A stretch of DNA of 64,000 nucleotides from Leptobrachium leishanense. Its lineage: Eukaryota > Chordata > Amphibia > Anura > Megophryidae. The notes under the pieces are model-generated. The model was not told where the DNA came from. It searched no databases and worked only from the letters and a program-made list of their open reading frames with translations. Below are positions 1 to 11,700 of this stretch, one piece after another. The stretch lies in assembly GCA_009667805.1 (NCBI GenBank), contig CM019069.1:53758422-53822421 (forward strand), read 5' to 3'. Position numbers and translations under genes: made by a program. The first letter of the stretch is position 1; every line of letters starts with the position of its first letter.

Positions 1-1917
1 CGCTACCTGCAAAGATGCTCCCGCACTGCAGAGCGTGCCTGGAGGAAATCCCGCTCTGAAGCTGATTTTGTTCACTTCAAGTTTATTCTCCGGTCATACA
101 CCTCTGCCCTCCACTTGGCCAAACAATCCTTCTTCTCATCTCTTATATCTACGCTGTCCTCCAACCCTAAACGGCTCTGGTTCACCTTCAACACCCTCCT
201 CTACCCACCTGCACCTCCCCCCTCAGCTGCCTTCAGCGCTCAAGACCTGGCAGACTACTTACTCAGTAAAACTCTAACTATCAGAAGCAACATCCCAACA
301 CAAGATAGTTATCTGCCACCTCCACTCCCAGAGGCCCCCTCTGTCACCCTCTGCCGCTTCCTCCCAGCCACTGAGGAGGAAGTCAATTCCTTATTGTCCT
401 CCTCACATCTCACCACGTGCCCGCTCGACCCCATTCCCTCACATCTAATTCCTCCCCTCTCCTCCTCCCTCACCCCTGCTCTCACACACATCTTCAACCT
501 ATCTCTCTCCACTGGCTCCTTTCCATCCACCTTCAAACAAGCACTAGTTACCCCTTTACTAAAGAAACCATCCTTCGATCCCAACTCTCCATCCAACTAC
601 CGCCCTGTATCCCTGCTTCCCTTTACCTCTAAGCTCTTAGAAAAACTAGTCTTCAACCGCCTCTCCCTCTTCCTGTCCTCCAATTCCCTACTTGACCCCC
701 TGCAATCTGGCTTCCGTCCCCTACACTCAACTCAAACTGCCCTCACCAAAGTCACCAATGACCTCCTAACTGCTAAAAAACACGGCCACTATTCTATTCT
801 CATCCTGCTTGACCTATCGGCTGCTTTTGACACTGTTGACCACCCCCTCCTTCTACAGACCCTCAACTCTCTGGGTCTCGGTGACACTGCACTTGCTTGG
901 GTTGACTCCTATTTATCCAACAGGTCCTTCTGTGTGTCCTTTGCTGGTAACTCCTCCTCTTCATTGCCTCTATCTGTTGGTGTACCTCAAGGCTCTGTCC
1001 TTGGTCCTCTGCTCTTTTCCATCTACACCTCCTCCCTGGGCAAAATCATCAACAGCTTTGGCTTTATTTACCACCTCTACGCTGATGACACTCAGATCTA
1101 CCTCTCTACCCCTGATTTCTCTCCCCCTGTCCTTTCAAAAGTCAGTGACTGTTTATCTGGCATCTCCTCCTGGATGGCCTCTCCACCACCTAAAGATCAA
1201 CATGTCAAAGACTGAACTCCTACTTATTCCTCCCTCCAATGCCTCCCCACCTCCTGACTTCTCTATCACGGTGGAGGGTATCACCATCTCCCCATCAAAC
1301 CAAGTTCGCTGTCTTGGAGTTACACTTGACTCGGCTCTTTCCTTCAACCCCCACATCAAGTCTCTTTCCTCCTCCTGCCGATACCAACTGCGTAATATTT
1401 CCAGAATTCGGCCATTTCTTACCGCTGTCACCACAAAACAACTCATACACGCCCTGGTAATCTCCCGACTCGACTATTGCAATAATCTCTTATCTGACCT
1501 CCCTCTGTCCCGCCTCTCCCCCCTATAATCCATCCTGAACGCCTCCACCAGGCTAATTCACCTCACCCGCCGCTCTGTCTCTGCCGCTCCCCTCTGCGAG
1601 TCCCTTCACTGGCTCCCCATCCAATGCAGAATTAAGTTCAAAATCCTTATCCTTACCTACAAAACCCTCACTAACTCAGCTCCCCACTACCTGTCCTCAC
1701 TAATCACCAAATACACCCCAGCCCGCTCCCTAAGGTCAAACAGTGACCTGCGCCTAGCTTCTCCCCACATCACCTCTTCCCATGATAGACTGCAGGATTT
1801 CTCACGCGCAGCCCCCACTCTCTGGAACGCTCTCCCTCGTACTGTCAGACTTTCCCCTAACTTCAAACGCTCCCTTAAAACGTTCCTATTTAGGGAAGCC
1901 TACCACCCAACTCACTG
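1..1917 (+). pseudogene. reverse transcriptase of the L2-type LINE (two lesions)
   Basis: Frame 1 is open from base 1 to 1215 and carries the RT motifs [44 protein letters not shown] and the catalytic [10 protein letters not shown] one-base C insertion near 1181-1183 moves the rest ([12 protein letters not shown], then QVRCLGVTLDS) to frame 2. An in-frame TAA at 1526-1528 interrupts it, after which coding continues to YHPTH at about 1917. Hence inactive as it stands. Confidence 0.87.
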
Positions 1918-2141
1918 ACGCAACCATCAATCACTCTCACCTTACAGTCCTCTCCTCCTGTTTCCAACCCCAACCCTCCTAGATTGTGAGTTCCTACGGG
2001 AATAGGGCCCTCATCTCCTCCTGTACTGTTTGTCAAATGTTGTTCAATGTATTGTAACCCTGTCTATACTTTGCCTATTGTACAGCGCTGCGGAATATGC
2101 TGGCGCTTTATAAATAAAGAATAATAATAATAATAATAATC
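1..2141 (+). mobile_element. L2-type non-LTR retrotransposon, 3' part, antisense to TTN
   Basis: A LINE running off the left edge. Coding sequence for reverse transcriptase to about 1917 is followed by a short 3' UTR that ends with the L2-like GCGCTGCGGAATATGCTGGC and an (AAT)n tail at about 2110-2141. It sits in the TTN intron below the last exon. Its 5' part is not in the window. Confidence 0.88.
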
Positions 2142-2443
2142 TCTATGACAATCCTAGCTTTTGCTGTCCTACAGGACATTATGACACTGGCGTATTTCCC
2201 ACAATTAGCAGTGATTGGTGGAAGTACTCTCTCTCACTTGTACTGTAACTTGTAAAGGTTGATCAGGCGCAGGTAAAATATTTGCATTATATAGGGTAGA
2301 AAATCAAGGGTATAGGTTGCATGAAGCTACCTTACTACAGAATCACTTGATGAGTAATGAGTAGATTACACTAAGTATCAAAAGTCTATTGTTTAAGTTG
2401 CGATTGTGTATTTGTGAAATCATTGGTTTGTAGGCACACTAAC
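2142..2443. other. intron, nothing recognised
   Basis: About 300 bases between the LINE tail and the last TTN exon. AT-rich; I see no repeat or open frame of note. Confidence 0.5.
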
Positions 2444-2704
2444 CTTCAATGATCAAACTAGCAGTGGTTTCCAGGTTTTCGTATTTGCACGTGTACTCTC
2501 CCTGATCTTCTGTTCTTACATCTTGGATGGTAAGTTTGTGTATCTTTTCATTGATCTCTGTTCTATATCTTCCCTTTGGTTCTATTACTTTTCCATTTCT
2601 ATACCACTTGGATTTCACATTTGGAATGGAAAACTCGCACACCAGTGTGCTGCTGTATCCTTCTTTGCTTGAATTGTCCTCAAGGTGCTTTTCTACATAT
2701 GGTT
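2444..2704 (-). CDS. TTN: TTN exon ~107: N2A Ig (I82), last exon in window
   Basis: 87 codons, phase 1 both ends. Starts [18 protein letters not shown]. Cys in LVCEF, Trp in [16 protein letters not shown], and [20 protein letters not shown], which follows human closely. The next exon lies beyond the window. Confidence 0.93.
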
Positions 2705-5700
2705 CTAAGCAGGAAAAATACAAAGTGATCCTTAGGAAATGCAACTTTGTCAATACATGGAAAGTAATAAAAAACAAACAGCAGAATAAACATACTTACC
2801 AATTACAGTTAGTTTGGCACTAGCTATATGCGGTCCACACACCACCCTGTAATTGCCTTGATCCTGAAGCTGACAATTCTTTATCTTAAGAGTGTGTCGG
2901 TCCTCATCGATACTAATAGTATATTTATCAGTGGAATCCAGTTTTTCAGTTCCTCTGTACCAGGACAATTTAATTTCAGGATAGTTGATCTTGATTTCAC
3001 ATTCAAAGACAGCATCCTTCTTTGTCTCTACAATTTTATCTTCAATATCCTTGACCAGGTCGATTGGCTGGAAGGAAAAAAACAAATAAATAAATACATT
3101 GATGAATTTTTCACTATTATTAAAATCAGAATTTTGTGCATTAATAATGCTGAGTGGGTTTCCTTACTTCTGCCTGTGTTAGTCTTTGCTGGATGAAGGA
3201 GACAAGGTCATCAAACTCTTTTTCGTCAGTTTCAGACCTCCCCTCAAATTCAAGTTCCTAAATTTAATGAAACAAACAAATTATATTTTTAAAAGATTTC
3301 ATACACAGCTTGGTGTTAACTATTATTATTTTGTGTTTACGATAATAAAAATAAACATACCATTCTGCGGCTTTCTTCTTCACGGCTGGCTTTCAGAAGT
3401 TCGAATGCTTGGAGCAAGCCACGGAAGTCCGTAATGCCATACATACGAGCATATTTCTCATACTCTTTAGGATCTACGTTTTTCAGGAGTTCCATGATGT
3501 CAATTGCTTTCTCCTCCTCCTCCTTCTTTCTGGTTGGAGTCCTAAATAACATTTCAATATATAATTTATGGAGGCATCGCTCCCATTAGATGACCTAGCT
3601 AGCGAAAGCTTACTTGGTGCATATTGTAATGAAAATAATCCTATACAGTGTGTGCACATTGTCCTGACATCATTTTAACACTGGCAGAGTGAGTATTTAG
3701 TCTGTATGAAAATCAATCAATAAATATATTTGAGAAATCGTATTAGCAGCATTTGGTTCTTTTTGATCATCTGAACCAGCATACCGTCATTGTAAGTGTA
3801 AGTGCATCAGCCAAGTCTGTGACTTACTTTTTCAGTTTTGCTCTAAGGTCACCCTCAAAAGCCTGAGCTTTCTTTTCTTCGACTCCCAGGTTGGTGTTGC
3901 ATTCGATTTCTCCGTGTTTGTTGAAGGCTACACATCTGTACTGGCCGGAGTCAGTTTTGGTGATGTCTTTTATTTCCAGTTTGGCTTCTGCACCCTTCTG
4001 TTGAACAGTGATGCGACCACCATGGTTGATTTGCCTCCATTTACCCTTCATCCATTTCACATTTGGAATTGGATCACCCCCAACCTTAGCAATGAATGTT
4101 GCAGTCCCCTCTGGAAGAAAAAGAGGAATATTGCGGGATGAACCTAGATGCTTTGGTCTTTCATCCTAGCTGTTTTTCTGAGACCGGGGGTACAGAGTAC
4201 ATGACCAGAAGACAGAAGAAGAGTCAACGTCAACTGCATGGGTGAGAAAGGTGCAGACCTAAACCAAGCCACCCTCTCCTTGTTTTCTATGGTCATGAAA
4301 TGTGGAACCTAGAACTTTAAGCTCAACCATGTAAGTGGGGGGAAGAACATACATTTCTGTTGGATTCACACTTACTCTCAGCTACTTTGATGCTGGATGG
4401 TTCAGAGACAAAGAACAGTTTTCCGTCAATGGGGGCTTTCTTTACAGGTGCAGCTGCTACAGATTTTTCTGAGAAAATAGTTAAAACAAACGTGAATTAC
4501 TATGTGCAATATAATATGAGGAAAATAATATTACCTCTCCTTAGAAACAAACAAGTCAATGCACAATGCAATTATCCTGCATGCCGTCTTGACTTATTTC
4601 TTGACTTATTTCCTTTCATATACCTTTGATGGTGACAGTTGCTTTAGTTGATTCACTGCCTGCGGTATTGGTTGCTTTACATATGTAATCGCCTGCATCG
4701 GTCTTTGCAGCTGCTTTCAGTTCCAGTGAAGCAGTTCCTCTAATAAACATCACACTGCAGGTGTTAGATGACTTTATTTCCCTTCCAGCCTTTAACCACT
4801 GGATCCTAATTGGCTGTGATCCATCCACGTGACAGCTAAGGTGCAATCCTTCTCCTTCTGCAACGTCCACTGGTGCGAGGGGCACATCAAACACGGGAGG
4901 CTTTTTGGGTTCTGCAAATTATTACAATCACAAATTACTTTTAGAGAAAGAAAGAAAGAAAGACACAGGGCCCTATCACCTGGTGTGAGCTAAAACGTCA
5001 TCGCTAATGGAAAAATTTAGCGCGAGTCGCTAAAAGGTAGCGCCTGACAACCCACCAACAGAACACCTTGTGCACGGTAGTCCATGTACAAGGTAATTTA
5101 GCGCACACTAGGGAAATGCTAAGACTCGGGCTGAGACCCAGCGCTAATGTGGTTGTGTACAGGATAGTGCTGCTTTTTCCAGTGCAGAGTACCAGGCCAT
5201 ACCTATCCTCCACCCTGACAAGCTTATGTAAGTATGAACACATCCAGCGAAGAGCCCTCACACCCCGCATTATTAAAATCCTCCAAGGTGGCCGTATTAT
5301 CCATGTTTATATGCACACATATATTAATTAAGGCTGAAGGGCATTGCATGATAAATGCCACCCAACAGCATGTAGAATCATTACACTGCATTTAATAGAT
5401 CCGAAAGGAAGGCCAGGTGAGCGACAATAATATCCCTGCTGCAGCATATAAATAATACGTTTCAGGTCAAGACTTATCCATATGTCCCTTTAAACATGGT
5501 CCTAACTCTAATAATCAACCGCTTATGTACTATGGATAACCCCCAGCATAAAATGTTTAAATTAGTCTAACTTTCCAAATCGGCTATTTTGACTTAGAAT
5601 TTTCCATTCTCCAGTCATTCTCCTGCTTTTCATCTCTCTCTGAATAACCCTGTATGTTATATGGGGCCAAGCGAACACTTGTGCTGCATTCCTTTCAATT

Positions 5701-8700
5701 GTCTGTTAATTTTGGTTGAGGACCTGTTTTTTGTGTTTTTTTGGGGTTAGCACCTGGGTTGAGCAGTAGGTAAAATGTTGAGATTAGTGTCGCTCCAGAA
5801 ATTAGCACAAAGTGATCTGTTGGTTACAAAAGCACTAGAGATCTCTAGCACTCCTCATATTAAGTATAGCACACGGAAAGTACAGTAAGCTCGTGCTATG
5901 AATCGCTAATAATGACGCGCTAAGTGATTTTTCCCGTTTCTAGCGAGAGGCAACGATCTGTCGGTCAGACTCTAGACTCATTTTACCTGGTGCTGACGCG
6001 AAAACATGCCGACACTAACAGGGTTATCCAAAGAGATTCGAAAAGTCACCGCACGTTCGGTGACTTTTCGTTCTCTTCAATTCGGTTCCTTTTGCCGATT
6101 GCATTTCGGTGACCCTGCGGTGTATTCAGCAAGCACCACAGGGTCCCCGAATTGCAGGGAAAAGCTGCCGCAAACCCGACGAAAACTAACCTCAAAACTA
6201 ACCGAATGCACACTGAAAACAAGCAAAAACATCTGGATTAACCTTCGAAAAAGCCGAACAGGAGCCGAACATGAGCCGAATCACACAGAGCCGAAGCAGC
6301 TGTGATGTAGAGGAGGCAGTGAATAAATTAGAAAAACCATTTGTATGAATCTGGGAATAAGAAACGCTGTTTGCAAAGAAACTACTGAGCGAAAATGTCT
6401 GAAATTTTCACAGGAGATCCAGGGAATGATAATAAAGAGGGCTGTTACAAAAAAAATAAGCAAACTGAAAAAAAAAAAAAAAAATCGGACTTTTAAGATT
6501 TTTTTAAAAATTCAGAAAAATGCTTAAAGTATCCTAAAAAAATCTATAAATAAAGAGACTTTTTGCTGCAGAATTTTATAATGAACGGTTTATTAGATAT
6601 TGAATTAAAACGGGAATATTTTTAACATTGAAGCCTATGGGATTCTCCTGAATAAATTTGCCGAATTAAACCACCGAATGGCAGGGCATTTCGGGAACCT
6701 TTCACTGCTGGTTTGTGTTCTCTGAATAGCCGAAGCAGTGCTTCTCTATGGGGATTTCTTTGCCCTCGAACAGGGACCGAACAGGCACCGTATGTGCAGG
6801 CAATTCGCCAGGATTTGGCGAATTGCCTGCTCTCTGGATAGCCGAATGGCCAGGAAAGGTAACCGAACGCTGATTTTCAGCGTTCGGTTACCTTTCTCAA
6901 GCAATTCGAATCTCTTTGGATAACGCTGTATGGTTAGCTCCCACCAGGTGATAGGGTCCGCAGTATCTATCAAGTAAATTATTTATTTATTTATAAAGTA
7001 TTTTACCAGGAAGGATACATTGAGATTTCTCTCGTTTTCAAGTATGTCCTGAGTTCAAGAACATTGAATTTTTACAGTCGTTACAGAAATATAAAGTCAT
7101 AAATGGAAGATATTAAAAATATATTAAAAATATATAAGATAAAAAAGTAGAATATCTTTCTGTCATATTTATAGAAAAATGATACATGCGAAAATATATT
7201 TCTAGGGCGCAATACTTATGTTTAAGGATTTTATGCAGGTCAGTAGAATTAAGGCCAGGGTCAGACTAACGCATTTTTCGCGTTGTCCGTGAAAAAGTGC
7301 GTTCGAACGAATGGACGTATTTTTTCACAGAATACGCGATAGCAGTCATACGATGCGCATTTGCGTCCGTGATTTTGTACGGATCATCAATAAAACACTT
7401 TTTGCGTCTGGACGTTATGTAGGCCGGACATTAGCAGCGACTGACGTCTCCTAATCACGCACACATGCCGCTAGCAGATGCAGCGCACTCTGTACGTCAG
7501 TACTAGCGGTATCACGTTCTCGAAAAAAATGCGTTTGTGTGCCGCTTGCGTTGCGCGGCCGCACTTTTGTGCGGCCATACTTCGTACATTGCCCGTCATT
7601 TGCAGCTACTACGGCCGTGATAAAGTGCGGCTGCACGCGCGTTCGCACTGCGTTCGCACTGCGTTCGTCTGACCCTAGACTAAGTGTGCATTGGGTGCTC
7701 TAACTAAAATAATAATGGTTAATTTCACCGGCTATGTTTTGGAAGGCTGTTAGTTTTTCTCTGCAATCCTGTTGTTAATATAAAAAAAAATAATTTGCTC
7801 AGACTGGTTCAACTGAGACACATCCACCAAGATGACCAAAGTGTACAAAGGCCATAGTAAATTGATGAATATTTTCGTTTAGATTTTTTTTCAAGCTGTT
7901 TGATATTCAAAGAGTAAAAAAATAAGTTAGTTTGTGTTTAATTATGTGCTGTGTCTTTTAAGGCAGAAGAATATACGCATATCATGGGGGGAAGGGTGTA
8001 CAATATAGTTTTCAAGTAGACATATTTGTTGACTCCATCAATTCCCTTAACAGGAACTTTGTTTAGAATTTCTCTTTTTTTATTTGTGACAGCAATTATT
8101 TTTCCTTCATAACTCCTGTTGTTTCACACTAACCTTTGAGGAGCACAGACGATGTACACAGAGCGCTGCCTGCATCGTTTGACACTTTGCAGGTATACAG
8201 ACCAGCATCGGTCTGGATAGATTTCTTCACTTGAAGAAGCACCACGTTGTTTTTGAATGAGAGCTCATGGTTTGGTGACTCCTCGACCTCTTGATTGTTT
8301 CTGTACCATGAAACAAGCAGTGGTTGGGAACCAGCAACACGACCTTCCAGTTTAAAGGCATTGCCTTCAACTTCTTCTACTGTTTCAGACAACTTCTTTG
8401 TAAATGTTGGAGGTACTTTACGTTCTGAAGGAAAAAGAAATCTGCTTGTGAAACAAGTCATCATATACTTTATTAATAAGGTATGGTGTTGTAGCAAGAT
8501 GAAAATGAATCGTGTTCCAAACTTTACATATGGTTATATATATTAAATATTTTTCAGTTGAAGCTTGAAACGTTTTGCTACACCAACATCTTTGAAGTGT
8601 TTTATCTCCAGTTGTTTTCGGTGTTATATAATTAAATGATGATGCAAACTTTACCTTGCACATTGAGTTTAGTAATGCAAGAATCTCTTCCAACATCATT

Positions 8701-11700
8701 GCTGGCAGAGCATGCGTACTGCCCAGTGTCTCCTTTCTCGGTCTTCAAGATTGTAAGTCGCGTTGTATTTTCCAGTTGTGAGACTTTGTAGTTTCCTCCA
8801 CTCTTGATCTCTTTACTGTCCTTTGTCCAGGTCAATATTATAGGCTGCGTTCCTGTAACATGGCATTCGAATTCGGCAGGATCGCCTACAGGGACATCCA
8901 CTGGCGAAGGTTTCACATCAAAGAACGGAGGTTTCTTGCCCTCTAAGGTGCGATTAAAATATTAAAAATAGGAAACAATTAGTATTTTAGTCATATTTAA
9001 AAAGTTGCCATGATATATCTTGAAAGCGTAAATAGACAAACAAACAAACCTGTAAGAATGAGTTTTGCAACAGAAGAGGCAGTGCCAACAAAATTTGTGG
9101 CTGTACAGGTATACTGCCCAGCATGGTGTCTATCGGTTTGCAAGATTTGAAGAGTGGCTGTTTTATCTATATATGATGTTTGAATATTATAGTCATCTCT
9201 TAAAAGAACACCATCTTTATACCAAGAAACCTCAATAGGCTCTGACCCAACTATTTGACATTCAAATGTCACTGGCAAGCCAACTGTTTCCTGAATGTCC
9301 TTCACTTTTCTCGTAAATGAAGGTGAAAGATTACGTTCTGCAGGAAAGACAAGCATGATGCTGTAAAGACTGTTCATAGAATTCTGTACATCGCATGAGG
9401 CAAGAAAGATTGACGTAAGCCAAAGAAGGTAAGAATAAGCGAGAGCACACATACTGCAACCTACCAAAAGGATTATTTTTTTGAAATTTTGAGCATTAGT
9501 CCCTAAAAGATTTGTTAATCACATTATGTTTTTCCCAGCTTCTAATAAATGTCTCATTGGTCACTTTTACCTTTCACGGTTATGACTGTTGAGGATGAAG
9601 CCTCTCCGACAGGGTTTACAGCTTTGCATATGTATTCACCAGAATCATGAATGTTTGCTTGAGAGAAAATAAGTGTGGCAATGTTATTCTTAAAGTGGAT
9701 TTTGCAGGCATCAGTTGCTCTTAGTTTTGTATCCCCTTTGTACCAAGAAACTTTGATTTCGGGGGTGCCTTGAATCTGGCATTGCAGTGATGCTGCATCT
9801 CCAGCTGTGACCTCAACAGGCTCCAGAGGTGTAATGAAGTATGGAGGTTCTAGTATAAACAAAAACAAATAAATACATCAATTTAAGGACAATATGCAAA
9901 TTTTAGAACATTATGCAAATTATCATTAACAATAATCATGCAATAATGAAAATAATCATTACTAAGCAAGTGTTTTTCAGGGAAACATGGACACGTACCT
10001 AACACTGATAACGTTGCCTGACATGTGTCACGCCCAAATGCATTTTCAACTTGACAGGTATATACACCATCGTCATCATTTGTGCTGTTGGAATATTCTA
10101 GAATGCATGATTTTTCTGTTGTAGTTATGCTGCACCTCTCAGACTGGGAGATCTCCGCCCCATTCTTTTTCCATGTGACATAAATTGGAGGAGTGCCAGT
10201 GTAGGCGCACTCAAGAATAATTGGTTTCCCTGTATTTGTCTGATAATTGCTCAGTTTCTTTACAAATGCTGCAGGCTCTATATGATGAAAAAAATAACAG
10301 TAGTTATTTAACAGATTCAATTCGACACATATATTATCCTCATCAAAAAGAGGCAAAAACTTTATCTTAAACAAACCTTGCACGAAAAGATGTGTTGAGT
10401 ATGAGTCCTTTCCAGCATCATTACTGACATGGCAAGAGTAATCACCGGCTTGGCCTGCTTTAACATTGTACAACTCTAGGACAGCCATGGAGTCTGTTAA
10501 TGTGATATTGCAATCCCCTCCTTGCAAGAGTTCGCTGCTGCCTTTGTACCAAGAGACTTTGAAAGGTGGAGTTCCACGGATTACACCTGCAAATGTCACA
10601 GTTGCACCTGGAAGAACTTCAACAGGTTCTGGTTTCTCAATAAAGGAAGGTGGTTCTAATAAAAGACAAATAAAATCACATTGTGAGTCAGATAATTGTT
10701 TCTTTCTTTCAGACAATATCCAAATGACCTTTCTCTGTTATGGATAAAAGTGGGTAAAGTGGCTTGAATGAAAAAAGCAAAAGTATTGCTTTAAAAAAAG
10801 TCAAAAATATCAAGCCCAATATTTACCAAACAATATCAATAGTGAAGGCTGTAAAAAAGACATTTATAAGCCCTTAAGATTGATAAATTACTTTTCTAAA
10901 TGAAGGGTAATAGATTGTGATTAAATCTCGAGATGGTTAGGAAAGAGAATAATTATGATAAGATATAGGGGGGTGAAGCAAGGGCAAAAAGCATATTTTG
11001 GGGTGATAAGTACAAAAGAGTTTCAGTATTACAGAGACTCAGGAGCATTAACAACGCACTTCAATTTCAAAGCACAAAGTACTGTACAGCTCGGCTACGA
11101 CTCTAACTTCAGTGAGTTGACAAAAAAATTCAAATATATGGCCTGTATTCCAACCTTGATGTAAACTCAACCAGAGCTGTTGTAAACTTAGGAGCTCCAT
11201 AGACTATAATGACTCGATTACATTTACAACAGCTCTGGGTAGGTTTGCATCAGTGTTGGAATAAGGTCCTGTTTAAGGCTCTTCAAGATTTAGCGTCTCT
11301 ATAATACCAGGATTTGATAATGCTTGTTGTATATTTTTCTGAACCTGACATTATATTATGTGATAAGGATTACGACTAACCTTTCACAGACAGAGTAGCG
11401 CTGCACTGGTCGGAACCGGCAACATTGGTGGCGTGGCAAGAGTATTTCCCTGCATCTGCAGCAGACAGATCACTCACAGACAAAGAACATGTGTTATCAG
11501 TTAGAGCGGATTGGTACTTGTCACCACTGACAATTTCATTGCCATTAAAAGACCAGGAAACAGCAATTGGTGGTGATCCAGACACCTTGCATTCCATTGA
11601 AATAGTTGATCCAAGAAGACCATGTGTTTCTTTTAGCTTTCTGGTGAAAGATGGTGGAATAATACGATCTACACAAGGAAAAGAGAAAATAAATATTAAC

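Larger units (their letters stand above)
4964..6960. mobile_element. DNA transposon-like element with inverted ends, nested
   Basis: GGGCCCTATCACCTGGTGTG at 4969-4988 recurs inverted at 6936-6960, where the reverse complement reads GGACCCTATCACCTGGTGGG. About 2 kb lies between, with no transposase frame and at least two other elements inside. A (GAAA)n tract at 4942-4962 precedes the left end. Superfamily not recognised and target duplication unclear. Confidence 0.6.

Noticed and set aside
809..1528. Separate plus-strand gene in frame 2
   Set aside because: Its second half is the C-terminal part of the LINE reverse transcriptase after a one-base insertion; the first half is out of frame text.
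3914..4141. Plus-strand frame over the N2A Ig exon
   Set aside because: Antisense shadow of the exon 3828-4110.
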